Shown in pieces: positions 11,011 through 22,679 of a stretch of 64,000 nucleotides of DNA. Position 1 is the first letter of the stretch; each line of letters opens with the position of its first letter. The stretch comes from Aporrectodea caliginosa (lineage: Eukaryota > Annelida > Clitellata > Crassiclitellata > Lumbricidae): positions 846,501 to 910,500 of the forward strand of contig JACEVL010000467.1 in the NCBI GenBank assembly GCA_020284085.1, written 5' to 3'. The notes under the pieces are model-generated. The model was not told where the DNA came from. It did no database searches and saw only the letters and a program-made list of their open reading frames with translations. The translations under genes and the position numbers were made by a program.

Positions 11011-12640
11011 ACAATGCGCATAACCAGAAAGGAGCAAACTATCTTATTGAATTCACGGCGAATCATCATCATCAGCCACGCAACGATTCCCGTAGGCCAT
11101 GGTACCCACGAGAATGACGTGATCTGTATCTGCCTGGGCTTATATTACAGTTTTCTGGCGCTTGTGTTGGTTACGTGGTACGCCCGGGCTTTAAAATACG
11201 ATTGCACAACCATCTGGCAGAGACGACCGACTGGGACCCCTACCTCTGGTGCCATGGGCCAGAGACCTGCCGGGAAGACAGATCGCTTCGGCCAGAGACG
11301 GAGATAGCTTTATCTGATAAATTATGACAAAACTGTGTCGAATAGCGAAACACGCATAGGCCTATTGCTGATACAAAATGAGAATGGCATGTACATCCAA
11401 TGTGGGTGGCAAACTATTTATGTATCTCCAGGTATCTCTTCTATTATACTATGATACTACTATAGGGTGCAATATTGTTTCCTGAATTTTATTCTCTTGC
11501 ATTTAGTATGTTTTCATGACACCTGGTCCCCACACCTCAACCAACGTTCCGAACCACCACTTTTTCATCTCCGTTATACTAGAAGATTTTCCCAAATCTT
11601 TCTATACCACCGTGGACCATGATCAATAATTTTGACCTGTGCACGACTACAGGGCTATTACCAATTTGCTAATCACTGGTTGACATAGAACACAGAAATG
11701 CTGGTCTTCCACCTGCTTTTAATTATCTTCATTGGATCTTTCTAATCGGATTCAGTCTTATTTGTTCCACAGAAGTAGCCATTTATGTGCTGGAAGAGAA
11801 CCAGGACATCCTCTGTGAGCAGCTAGTATCAATTAGCTGCAGAGTCTGATACATACCAGCACAGGCAGTTCAACTATATATAGTATTCTACTGCGAGTTT
11901 CTGCCACACGTGCTTTTAGTAATAACAAGCCATGCCAATAAATGTCCACAAAGCTTTTAGTCAGAGCAAGCCGAGGCAATAAATGCCTACAGAGCTTAAC
12001 GTAATACCACCGGATTGACCATAATAGATGGCCACCTTTAAAAAGAAAACCAACAGAGGTCTAACTGCCGTGAGGACGGACAGAGCAACTTGGCGACACA
12101 GTCCACAATGGAAAAACAAAGTTATGTCATACAAGCAGCTGAATTTAATTAATTCGGGACTTGTTTGGTCAGTTGATTGATTTAGAATAGGTCTATGTTT
12201 AGCATTAGTTTATTTAATTGAAAGGCTAAAATGAATACTAATGAATAGCCTACCTTTTGGACTTCTAGCGAAGCGACTAGTGAATAAGACACTAGACTGT
12301 TGTCCTCGATTGCGATGGTTATAAAACATTTGAGTAGCTCGCTGTGTTAGAAGTTGAGCTTTGTTAGAGATGAAACAATAGAGACCGTATAGAAGAACTT
12401 GGTACATAGCATGTGAAGATAGAAGTTACAAATTGCAAATTACAGTTACTATATGTACAAGGTTTTAGTCGTAACTGCACAAAATTTTCGGAGCCTTGAT
12501 GGTTTAAGGATCTGAATTTTCCTATATCGATTAGAAAGGCAGTGTTTAGTGGGCCAAATTTAGAATTGATGTTTGCAGACAGAGCCTATATTGAAATAAA
12601 ATTTGGCTCGTTCGTCCTAATAACATCCCCATGCCCCAAG
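11011..12640. other. Intron 3: no recognised feature
   Basis: A 97-codon open frame at 11014-11307 (plus) has no recognisable domain and is on the opposite strand to the gene. The rest is AT-rich with no clear repeat boundary. Confidence 0.45.
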
Positions 12641-12643
12641 GGG

Positions 12644-12928
<285 letters not shown>

Positions 12929-12929
12929 T

Positions 12930-13276
12930 ATATTTGTAATTAATTCTGACAAGTGTTCTTGATGCTATATAAATGAGCACTTACAATTAGAATTTGCAAG
13001 TCTCTGTGTGCGATTTTAAATGCAATGCGTATTACGTTGGCTGCTAATGCGACACATCAATGTAATAAATTATACAGAGTTCGTTGTTCACGGAGAGGAG
13101 TAACGATGCGTGAATAAGAAGCGCTTCTTTGGGAACACTGTAGGGGAGATGCCGTCATCGAAAGCAGGGCTCTGACTGAGATCGCGTGGGAAGGGCTATC
13201 TCTGTAATTGTAATTGTATATACAACGAAAATAATTATAGACAGCTACTTCTACTATGCTTAACAAATACCTTCTA
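12930..13276. other. Intron 3: no recognised feature
   Basis: Ordinary intronic sequence; a 69-codon ORF on the minus strand has no domain. Confidence 0.5.
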
Positions 13277-14089
13277 CACTGTGTCCACGATAAAGTAGAC
13301 CCCTAGACTTTGTTAAATATCTTGGTCAATTGTACTACTATAGGTACTAAATTTGGTGCACATGAACTTCAGTCTATTCTATCTAAACCCTGCAAATTTT
13401 ATTACAATTGATGCAACGATTACGATGATATACCCTTATGAAATTGGGTGGTTCAGGAACCAAGTTACCAACACGTAAAACGCATAGAATTACGTCATTT
13501 TTTTGGCTACCGCAGGGATAGGCTGTTGTTTATAAGCGTCATTTTCGGAAACAATTAGACTACGAGACCTGTTTTACGTAACAGTAACAGTAACAGTAAC
13601 AGTAGTTGGTTGTAAAGAAATGGTTTTCAGTGCAGAGGACAAGATTTTAATCAAGGAGTTGAGAGAGACGAAGGGGTATGGCGTAGGAGACTCATTACAG
13701 AATTTCCAATGAAAAATTGGTCCCTAGCTGGTGTCAGCAAGCTGTTAAAAAAGATTGCCACAACCGGATCAGTTGCAAGGAAACCACGAGACGCAAACAA
13801 AACCATGGACGCAAACAAATATCAATGCTGTCGGAGAACTGGTGCTGAGTCAGGATGATCAGCCGCGCACGCATCTGTCGATGCGTTTTACGTGTTGGTA
13901 ACTTGGTTCCTGAACCACCCAATTTCATAAGGGTATATCCTCGTAACCGTTGCATCAATTGTAATAAAATTTGCAGGGTTTAGATAGAATAGACTGAAGT
14001 TCATGTGCACCAAATTTAGTACCTATAGTAGTACAATTGACCAAGATATTTAACAAAGTCTAGGGGTCTACTTTATCGTGGACACAGTG
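13277..14089 (+). mobile_element. Internally deleted mariner element (813 bp)
   Basis: Flanked by TA dinucleotides (13275-13276 and 14090-14091). The two ends are near-perfect inverted repeats of about 208 bp (13277-13484 and 13882-14089), starting CACTGTGTCCACGATAAAGT. The outermost bases resemble those of the larger mariner at 34147-35730. Only about 400 bp remain between the arms, so it is non-autonomous. Confidence 0.93.
13620..13875 (+). pseudogene. Mariner transposase N-terminal remnant
   Basis: Begins with an ATG and reads VFSAEDKILIKELRETKGYG, which aligns with AFTEEDKILIKVLRQEHGYG of the transposase at 34382-35454. The similarity continues through a helix-turn-helix segment (SKLLKKI..TGSV.RKP) with frameshifts. 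The catalytic region is missing. Confidence 0.85.
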
Positions 14090-14369
14090 TATTGTCAGCG
14101 CAAAGTCTAAAGCTCGGTGTTACGTAACAAGTACATTTTAAACCTTTTTTTTCCTTCCTGAATAGGTGCAGGAAGATGAGACGCGACGGAAGAGTCTTTC
14201 AAGGCTAAATTATAGACTTTCCTGTTCACCTTGACTTACTCCGATTACTGTTGCAGTTCCTTTTGTAGGCACCTCTGTAGCCTACACGTAGGCTTACTCC
14301 GTTCGATGTTATAGTTTGTGCGTAGGCGCCCTTGTAGCGGAATGGCTGTGTTCACGGCGCCATGGACAT

Positions 14370-14477
14370 TATCGTTATCATTATCATTATCGCTACGATC
14401 ATCATTATCATCATCATAATCATCACGACAATCATCATCATTTTTTATCATCATCATCGTCATCGTCATCGTCATCG

Positions 14478-14557
<80 letters not shown>
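14370..14557. repeat. (ATC)n microsatellite
   Basis: ATC/GTC triplets, nearly pure from 14478 to 14556. It lies just inside intron 3, starting about 40 bases past the CUB exon donor at 14598, so an open frame continues falsely into a poly-Asp run. Confidence 0.98.
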
Positions 14558-14598
14558 GTTGTCCATCTTAAGCACAGAGCAGCTGCGTTGATACTTAC

Positions 14599-15066
14599 TT
14601 CGGTAGTGCAGCAGAAATCGGAACGCCTTCCTCGGCGATATGTTCTTCGTGATGACGACCTCTACCTCGTGCGCCGACGATAGATAGACAACCCGCTCCC
14701 TCTCGTGCCCTCCGCAGATGACCGTCTCACCCACCGAAGGCCTTTCCCTCACGACGGCGTACTTGTGGCACTGGTGGTTGGCCTTGCCCTGAAAGCTGAC
14801 GACGTCACCGCCGTTGTGGCCTTGACCCCCAGAGGGAGCTGGGACGGCAAAGGACTCAGGGACGACGAGGCTGTCTACGACCGCTGAGGAGACATCGAGC
14901 AGGGTGATGCTGATCTTTTGACCGATGGTGGCTCTGATCAACCAGGGGCACTCGACCGACCCACGCCCCGTCTTGTCAGTGATCACGTTGGCCAGGTAAC
15001 CGTCCACAGTCGCCCTGATTGGTATTGGTTGCCACCCGTAGCAGGGTATATCGTCTCCTGCTTGCA
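14599..15066 (-). CDS. Exon 3: CUB-like domain of the lectin receptor
   Basis: A phase 1-1 exon of 468 bases (156 codons). The acceptor is CTTCTACTGTGTGTATAG (15068-15067) and the donor a consensus CGAA/GTAAGTAT (14598). The peptide contains ECPWLIRATIGQKISITLLD, then CHKYAVVRE, ICGGHERERVVYLSS, and the ending EVEVVITK...FRFLLHYR. Paired cysteines, a W.I.A..GQ.I.ITL.D strand and the closing hydrophobic strand fit a CUB-like beta-sandwich; the family call rests on pattern, not a profile score. It has one NIS glycosylation sequon and a loop rich in Gly and Pro (VPAPSGGQGHNGGD). The exon is GC-rich, in contrast to its AT-rich surroundings, and is pressed between a microsatellite and a transposon. 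CUB domains usually mediate protein or calcium-dependent ligand contacts. Confidence 0.82.
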
Positions 15067-15093
15067 CTATACACACAGTAGAAGTATAATTAA

Positions 15094-15496
15094 TAGGGCT
15101 GGGCATTTAACGCGTTATAATTATAGGCTACGCGATTAATGCGTTAATTAATTAACGCGATTAAATTTTTTAACGCAGTTAGCGCGTTAAATCGTCACTG
15201 CGCCCAATTATTTCTAGAAATGCGCTAAAACAATTCTTGATAAAACCGCTCAGTTTAAACTTTAAACTTAAAAGTAAACACTAAAAAGTAAAAATAAGTA
15301 GTAAAAGCATTTTGTGCTTTTTGTTTATTGACTGCAATCATTTATATAGCGCATATTCAACGTAATTACTCCGAGTCGGTACAGTATAGTTGTACTTGTT
15401 ATCTATTGTGACATGCGTTAAAAATTAATCGCGGCGTTAAAAATTTTAATCGTGCGATTAATTTCGATTTAAACTTTTAATCGTTGCCCACCCCTA
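15094..15496. mobile_element. hAT-type MITE (403 bp) beside the CUB exon acceptor
   Basis: Starts TAGGGCTGGGCATTTAACGCG and ends TCGTTGCCCACCCCTA, flanked by a perfect 8-bp TSD ATAATTAA (15086-15093 and 15497-15504). The interior is rich in GCGATTAA/TTAATCGC words in both orientations. It has no coding capacity. Confidence 0.9.
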
Positions 15497-15619
15497 ATAA
15501 TTAATAATATAATAGAAGCATACCTATCATACAGCACATCTGCAGTCGAAACTCGTTCATTACACACACCGTCGCGTTATAGGTTCTCTGACCTCCTTCG
15601 GATTGCTCTCTTGGACCAT

Positions 15620-15810
15620 GCCTCTGACTAGACGCAGCGCTCGTGAATAAGCTGTTGCCCTGCGCCTGGCTTTCGAGTGACGCTTTAAAAGTTTAAAGAT
15701 TACGATTACGACCATTAATAATTAGCAACTTCTATTGCGCCGGTGTTTAATGTACAAGGCATAAACCGACGGCGCACCAGAGCCAGGCCTTAATGAGGTC
15801 GGTCAACAGG
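15620..15810. repeat. Dispersed repeat, unnamed
   Basis: Contains GACGCAGCGCTCGTGAATAAGCTGTTGCCCTGCGCC-like sequence that recurs at 25228-25300, and TTAGCAACTTCTATTGCGCCGG-like sequence that recurs at 39866-39950. The family could not be named. Confidence 0.55.
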
Positions 15811-16222
15811 ATGTTGACCAGTCAGTAATGTTATCTAAGAGATGTTATGTATATATTAGCCAGCACCAGTAAATCTAAATGTAATGTAAATCTTCGAAAA
15901 TTTCTCAGCCCCCAAAAGCCACGTCAGGGAGACCAGCTTCTCACTGGCGCTATATCAAATCAAGTCCGAAAAACATCTTCATCTTCTTGCAATATAAATA
16001 CGATAGAACTTAAGCCTGATTCAGATTTCTTTCAAATTTAATTTAATTTAAAAATTGTTAATTTAATTTAATTTTTTTAAAGTAATTTAAGAAATTTTTA
16101 ATCAGCTATATAATGTATAGTTGTATGCGTATAACTTGAGAAGCTGAACATTTATGGCTTACATGTATATTTCTGAAAATGTTGCGTGTGCGAGCAATGT
16201 ATTTGTGTGTGTCTGCATGATG

Positions 16223-16226
<4 letters not shown>
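15811..16226. other. Intron 2: no recognised feature
   Basis: AT-rich with a TTTAATTTAATTT run near 16035-16080. Confidence 0.5.
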
Positions 16227-16319
<93 letters not shown>

Positions 16320-16330
16320 GCGTGTGCGTG
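16227..16330. repeat. (GT)n microsatellite
   Basis: About 45 GT units, ending in GTGCGTGTGCGTG. Confidence 0.99.
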
Positions 16331-16586
16331 GGCGAATGTTTATTTGCGTAATAAGACTGCTAAACGAATTTGTCCGAACGTTCTCAATTAAGTAAATAAG
16401 AGACAAAAAACATCGAAATGAAATGAAAATAAAGAACCTCTGTATAGGCTTATATATAAACTGACACACGAACTGTTTTCCTATATATATATATGCAAGG
16501 CCTATATAGGCCTAATATAGGCTTATATATACATTCATATTTATATATATACAACAGCACAATTCTTGTATATATAACTATATGCT

Positions 16587-16592
<6 letters not shown>

Positions 16593-16660
<68 letters not shown>

Positions 16661-16700
16661 GTGTTTGTGTGTGTGTGTGTGTGTCAGTGTGGGTTTGTGC
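16593..16700. repeat. (GT)n microsatellite
   Basis: A second GT run of about 50 units with one GTTGTGTTTGT interruption, 260 bases from the previous one. Confidence 0.99.
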
Positions 16701-16946
16701 GTTCGCCAAAATTAAAGTTTTGTAATACATGGCCCTGTGTGTGCATATATCTGTAGAGTCTTGATGTCGTATCTCTTTCATCGATAGCACAGTGACTTAA
16801 GGTTGCCTATGATTTCGTCGGACGTGAATTATCAATTCTGTGTCCACTTTGCGGTCTCCGCTGACCATCGCCTGGGTCATCCAATGTCCATTCTGTGCGC
16901 TAGACCACCCACTTGGAGGCCGGCTGACCGTTTTGATGCATACCAG

Positions 16947-16947
<1 letters not shown>

Positions 16948-17005
<58 letters not shown>

Positions 17006-17163
17006 ACCCTATATAGACATACTCCTCACAGCTATATACAGGAATATATACAGATATCTGGATACATATAGAAATATATGCATATTTAAACACATATACA
17101 CCAACTAAAATGCATTTATATATATTGCGTAGTATGTATAAGCATATATATTTATGTGTATTT
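16948..17163. repeat. (AT)n tract and AT-rich flank
   Basis: Pure (TA)n from 16948 to 17002, then TATA/CATA-rich sequence. Confidence 0.95.
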
Positions 17164-17480
17164 CTATATATATATATAACCATAGCTTTGTTTGGCGAGG
17201 GGGTCTTTCTGGTTGGACGGATATCGCCTCATCGCCTCAGGATTTATTGGCCCCAGGGACACACTGAAATCCCGCATTCCTCTGAATAGACCGCCATAGA
17301 TCATCAGAACTTCGGAGGAGGAGGAGGAGGATGAGACAGAGGAGAAGGAGGCAGCAGTGGATTCATCCGTCTCCGATCCATCCTCTCCATATCCTCTTCC
17401 ACCTCTTCCTCCTTCCACTTCCTTCCGTTCCTTTGTCCGTGTTCGTCCTCTCCTTCCGTCCTAATCTGCCTTACAAATTA
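17164..17480 (-). other. Unexplained open frame in intron 2
   Basis: An 84-codon frame, serine-rich in the middle, then SEVLMIYGGLFRGMRDFSVS and LGPINPEAMRRYPSNQKDP. It sits between exons 2 and 3 on the same strand. No acceptor/donor pair gives a phase 1-1 cassette that I can defend, and I recognise no domain. It may be chance, or an alternative exon. Confidence 0.2.
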
Positions 17481-18257
17481 TAGAACGGTCGCCGATTTCT
17501 AAATCTTGTCACTGTTGATTTTCTCTTGCATGATGCAACTCTATCTCTTATGTATACGTAACATCCGTGTATATATATATACACATCCGTATATATATAT
17601 GTATATATATATCCGGAGTGTGCCGAATGTGTGATGTAATTTAATATATTAATAGCATACATATGTGTATATATTATATATTTCTAAGCTAGTTTTCTGT
17701 TTATAAATCTTTGCCGTAAGTGCTTAACTACCCTGCGTCTTATACATGTATATGCATATTATTATATATATATATATATATATATAACCCAAGATATCAT
17801 TGTGCGCTTATACATATTATATATATGTATATATAACCTAGGATATCATTGTGTGCTTATACTGTATGTTAAATGGCTGAAAATAGTCTTAACCCAGGAT
17901 ATTTTATTGGCTGCCTCGAAAGCCAACAAAGGACGATTGAATGCGACTTCCGAATTTCTGCAGTCGGCTAATGAAGCCATCCATGCCTCGCAGAAATTGT
18001 TAACAGTACAGTTGAATTGTGTATACTGTACGCCTAAATATCCATAAGCCTAACTGTCTATTATGCCTACCTGCATATTTTCCTGCCTGTGCATAAGCCT
18101 ATCTGTGTATACAGTATATGCCGATTTTTGCATATGCCTACCTGTACATTTTTGCTTATGCCTATATTTTTGTATATGCCCATGTTTACAATGCCTACTT
18201 TTGTATATACCAATTTTTACATATGCCTACCTGTACATAAGCCTAGTATACCTGCAG
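17481..18257. other. Intron 2: TATA-rich and degenerate tandem sequence
   Basis: TA-rich tracts at 17565-17610 and 17762-17830. 18063-18250 contains diverged copies of a CATATGCCTACCTGTA unit. No coding evidence. Confidence 0.6.
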
Positions 18258-18847
18258 CAGTGGCGTAACGAAGGGTTTCAGCGCCCATGGGCAAAATTTA
18301 ACGACTGCGCCCCTTTTAATTTTCTAGCTGACTTTTAATCGTTCATATGATAGTATTGTGTAACATTGTGTACTAATTTAATACAATTACAAATATGATG
18401 TAGGTTCCAGCTTTTATTCAATGCCACATTTTAAACTGATAAGAAAGTTGTGCTTAATTTTAAATTTAATATATTGAATTATTGAATTTAATAATACAAT
18501 TTCTGTCTCGTAGTATACTTACTACTAACATAAGATAATATAACAAGGGTTTAAAGTGGTTCAGAAGACGTTTAGTCTGTGTTAGAACCACTGCAATTAA
18601 CCTGGAACATGATTAATAGCTCAATTTTCCTAGCTTCTTCTTAAAGCTGTGATAGTGTCCACTGAGACAGTACTATCATCCAAACTATTCCACAAATCTA
18701 CAACTCTTGCACTGAAGAAATTTCTGCCCTAATGTCCCTTTTGGTTTCTTAAATAATTTATACCTAAAAACTGAAAGCTAATTCTGCGGACCCTTGTGCT
18801 GAGCCCGGGGGCGGCTGTCCCCCTCTGCCCCTTTGGTTACGCCACTG
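18258..18847. mobile_element. Non-autonomous hAT-type element (590 bp)
   Basis: Ends CAGTGGCGTAACGAAGGG and CCCCTTTGGTTACGCCACTG. Flanking 8-mers ACCTGCAG and ATCTGCAG match at 7 of 8 positions. It begins only about 30 bases inside intron 2, after the SUEL exon donor. Confidence 0.85.
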
Positions 18848-18878
18848 ATCTGCAGTGCATTTGCGTGTACATAAATAC

Positions 18879-19169
18879 CTGTAATGCAGGTGTAGCTGAT
18901 TTCAAGGTAAGACGCGAAATCTTTCGGACACGGTTGGAAGCTTCGAAGTGTTTCATCGGGAACGACGAACTTGCACGATTGTCGACCGGAGCAAAGTCCG
19001 TCGAGGTAGCTACGGACATCCACCGTACATCCGACGTGTCCGTAGTTCTTGGCGACGCATCGACCGACGTGCATTCGACCGTAACGAGCTCCATGCACGA
19101 GAAGCACCTGACTGGAACTGCAAGTGACGTTGAACGTTTCCCACTGGCAGAAGTCCCTGACCGTCACGT
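18879..19169 (-). CDS. Exon 2: SUEL-type (rhamnose-binding) lectin domain
   Basis: A phase 1-1 exon of 291 bases (97 codons), one complete SUEL carbohydrate-recognition domain of normal length. The acceptor is TTGCATCACATTTCAG (19171-19170) and the donor ATTACAG/GTATTT (18878-18877). Hallmarks: DFCQWETFNVTC at the start, the ARYGR motif, GRCVAKN, CSGRQSCKF, and the ending PCPKDFASYLEISYTC, with eight cysteines as in the family. YGR is a known sugar-contact motif of rhamnose-binding lectins. The usual DPC motif is replaced by QPC and KYL by SYL, so specificity may differ from egg lectins. The NVT at the second strand is a glycosylation sequon. In the joined protein this is the N-terminal, membrane-distal domain. 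Confidence 0.9.
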
Positions 19170-19227
19170 CTGAAATGTGATGCAACAGAACACATGCTGT
19201 TATAGCGAGCTCCTTGGTCAATTTTGC

Positions 19228-19890
19228 CCTTGAACCCCTTAGAAGGCTTAGAATTAGTCAGAAAATACTGCCTTTGATCTGCTTAGAATTAGCCGAGAAA
19301 ACTGCCTTCGAACCCATTAGAATTAGCCGAGAAATACTGCATTTGAACCCCTTAGAATTAGCTGAAAAATACTGCCTTCGAACCCCTTAGAATTATCTGA
19401 AAAATACTGCCTTTGATCCCCTTAGAATTAGCCGAGAAAACTGCCTTCGAACCCATTAGAATTAGCCGAGAAATGCTGCATTTGAACCCCTTAGAATTAG
19501 CCCAAAAATACTGCCTTCGAACCCCTTAGAATTGGATGAAAAAAACTGCATTTGATCCCCTTAGAATTAACCAAAATATACTGCTTTTGAACCATTTATA
19601 TTGAATTAACCGCAAAATATTGTCTTTGAAGTTTGAACCACTTAGAATTAGTCGGAAAATACTGCATTTGAACCCCTTAGAATGAGCCCAAAAATACTGC
19701 CTTCGAACCCCTTAGAATTGGCTGAAAAAACTGCCTTTGATCCCCTTAGAATTAACCAAAATATACTGCTTTTGAACCATTTATATTGAATTAGCCGCAA
19801 AATTATTGTCTTTGAACCACTTAGAATTAATCGGAAAATACTGCCTTTGAACCCCTTAAGATTAGCCGGGAAATACTGCCTTTGAACCGG
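19228..19890. repeat. Degenerate 36-bp tandem repeat
   Basis: About 17 diverged units of the type GAACCCCTTAGAATTAGCC plus GAAAAATACTGCCTTT. It lies in intron 1 just upstream (in gene sense) of the SUEL exon. Confidence 0.9.
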
Positions 19891-19934
19891 TAAATATCTG
19901 TCCTTATCTTGTTACATGACAGTTTTGGCAGAGT

Positions 19935-20100
19935 TAGCGCCACTATCTAATGACCAAGCATCAATCGATGGCGCTGAGCAACTGTGAGTGAAGTACTTGC
20001 TCAAGGTCTCTACACAGTAAACGTCTCAGAGGAGAATCGAACCCGTACACTCTGCGTTGCAAGGCGAGCGCTCAAACACTAGGCTACCGTGTCTCGTTGG
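19935..20100 (-). mobile_element. tRNA-derived SINE head (family II)
   Basis: On the minus strand: an ACGGTAGCCTAGTGTT A-box-like segment, an ACGGGTTCGATTCTCCTC B-box segment, then GTGTAGAGACCTTGAGCAAG. The same body is seen at 49553-51000 and 63849-64000. Confidence 0.8.
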
Positions 20101-20189
20101 GTCTGGAAGTGGTAAGTGGTAAGTTTGCGCATCAGTCCGTCAAGTTCAAGGGGTGAAGTATCACGTGTCCTTTACGTTGTCTCGAAACT

Positions 20190-20345
20190 GTAGTTGCAGG
20201 CTGTCTGTTCTGTTAGAAGTTAAGATTTATGTCTTCTGTCATTTGTGTTCTTGTGAATTGTTTCAATTGCATAATTGTACACTGTAACCGGTTGCGGTTT
20301 GTCAACCGGATTGTTTCAATAAACGAAAAATATTATTAATTGTAA
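20190..20345 (+). mobile_element. SINE 3' part (family III)
   Basis: AGGCTGTCTGTTCTGTTAGAAGTTAAGATTT...TCAATTGCATAA...TTCAATAAACGAAAAATATT. This matches the 3' region of the tRNA-headed SINE at 53890-54105. Confidence 0.7.
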
Positions 20346-21168
20346 TTGTGATTGTGTTGTTGGTTGATTGTGAATGATTGTGAATGTGATTATAATATGA
20401 GCATACGTTGTTTTAAACAGAACAAGTCAACGTTCAGCAACGTAGCCTACATCTCATGGATAAAGAAAAGTGATAGACAATCTTGAACAAAAACAAATAG
20501 CGATAGAATGGCTCGAACTGCTATAGCAGAATCTCATTCACTCTTATAAGATCCTTTTTACCGATCCCAATGCGCAGACGAAAGCCTTCTGATACTATAA
20601 TAAGCTTATATACATACATACATAAATACTATAATATAATAGCGGAGAAGTCTTTCATATAGGAAATCGATGATAAATCTAGGAATCTTACAAACGCATT
20701 CGATGCTGCAGCCAGTAGCCTATAGAATCGAATCGATGAAAAAAATGCAACAGTGCACTTGACCTATATAATAATGTATACGCTGCCGCGTATACTATTA
20801 TAATATATAGGCTGCATTGAATAATCTGCTAAACGTTAACGTTCGCGTGTATGTGTATTTATTTGTGTGTATTTATGTGTTTGTGTGTGTGTATGTGTGT
20901 GTACTGTGTATGTATTTCGGATAGTACTATCTGCGTCTCTTCAGACGCGCTCCGGAGGGATGACATGAAATTTTATGGAGACAGTCGACGACTTCCTTCA
21001 TTCGAATAGACGTGACCCTTCAGCGAGCCGGCCATGCATGGCTCTTCTGTCCTGACCACAGACGACATTATATATAATATAGGCCTATATATACATATTT
21101 ATTATATACAATTTTATACATACATATACATATATATATATAAAGAAATATATATATACGTACATATA

Positions 21169-21171
<3 letters not shown>
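20346..21171. other. Intron 1: no recognised feature
   Basis: AT-rich; no ORF with domains and no clear element ends. Confidence 0.5.

Positions 21172-21241
<70 letters not shown>
21172..21241. repeat. (TA)n microsatellite
   Basis: About 34 uninterrupted TA units, preceded by CATA-rich sequence from 21115. Confidence 0.99.
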
Positions 21242-21246
<5 letters not shown>

Positions 21247-21513
21247 GGGGTCGATGATATTATGAGATTATTATATATTATGTATATACAAAGCCTATAC
21301 ACGGGGCTGCGTTAAATCGGTCGATGGTAAATCTGGAAACAGAAGAAGAATTGGAAAGAGGAAACTGGAAGACGATGAATGCATCGATTGGGGGTAGAGC
21401 TGGAAAAGGAAGAGCTCTCCAGAATCGACGGAATGACATAATGCGCGGATGGTTTGGATCGATAAAGGGACAGAATATATTGGTGACGATTGATTCGTGG
21501 ATAGAGAAAGCGC

Positions 21514-21571
21514 GTTCTTAAACTTTTAATCAGCTTACACAGGCATAAGCGTCCATATAGGCCTACTTGTG

Positions 21572-21607
<36 letters not shown>

Positions 21608-21700
21608 GCAGCAGCAGCACAACAGTACAACAAGCACACAACAACAACAATAATAACAGTAACAATAATTAATAAGAATATAAAAAATAATAATTATCTT
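21514..21700. repeat. Direct duplication, copy 1, with (AAC)n
   Basis: TTCTTAAACTTTTAATCAGC..., TAGGCCTACTT, (CAA)n, GCACAACAGTACAACAAGCAC..., AATTAATAAGAAT. Copy 2 is at 22033-22200 in the same orientation, about 85 percent identical with a shorter CAA tract. Confidence 0.85.
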
Positions 21701-22032
21701 ACGTTTAATTAAGCGCCTGACAAACGCAGCATTTATTTTACATGTTATGCAATTGAAATAATTAGCTTAAAACTGGAAGACGATGAATGCACCTCTTCCT
21801 TTTCCAGCTCTTCCCATAATAATTAGCTTACGTTTCCTAATTACAGCAAGGTGAGAATTGCCGGGGGTTGGGGGGGGTTCAACTCCCCTAGTCTTTCTTA
21901 GGCTCCCATAGTAAAGTCTACATTTCACACCCAACTGGATATAAATCAACGTCTAACCCCCCTCCAGTTATTTTTTTACAATTCCCATACTGAATTACAG
22001 TCAAGCTTTGACACATTTATGCCTAAAGATAA

Positions 22033-22200
22033 AACGCGTTCTTAAACTTTTAATCAGCTTACTCAGTCACAAGTGTCCATAGGCCTACTTTTGAAAACAA
22101 CAGCAACAGCAACAACGACGACAACGGCACAACAGTACAACAAGCACAACAACAACAATAATAGAAACAATTATTAATAAGAATCAAAAATAATAATACT
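22033..22200. repeat. Direct duplication, copy 2
   Basis: See 21514-21700. The spacer between copies holds a family-III SINE tail near 21690-21760 and an inverted fragment of 21364-21420 at 21770-21815. Confidence 0.85.
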
Positions 22201-22679
22201 TTTACAGCCAAGCTTTGATACATTTATGTCTAAAGACTCTGCTTGGACGCCATTTAAACGCACTAGATGGACCCAGTATATTATTGGCGTTTATGAAAAT
22301 CCAATAATACAGCTTCTTGCCCGTCATGTGCGTAATCAAAGTGTAACTGAACTCGGCCATTGTTACGGTGGCATCATTACAATAAATAAATATACAATCA
22401 ACGCGTGTCAGGCTCATTACTCTTCTTTTCTATCGATGTCAACGGATTTGATGCCATAAGATGTCATAAAATTATTGAAAAAAATCGACGACTACAGGAG
22501 AAAAACCACCAACTAACAGTGAAAATGTACAGAACTTTTTCCAATCGAAATCAGCGGTCTTTGAAGCAGTAATTTGTCGTTAAAACGTTGGAATATATAT
22601 TATATATACATATATGTATACATGTATGCATACACATATAATATATACAGACGTTCCACAATAATTCCCATGATGAAAA

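Noticed and set aside
14705..15139. Plus-strand ORFs opposite the CUB exon
   Set aside because: Antisense shadows of exon 3.
18796..19173. Plus-strand 125-codon ORF opposite the SUEL exon
   Set aside because: Antisense shadow; the minus strand carries the lectin motifs and splice sites.
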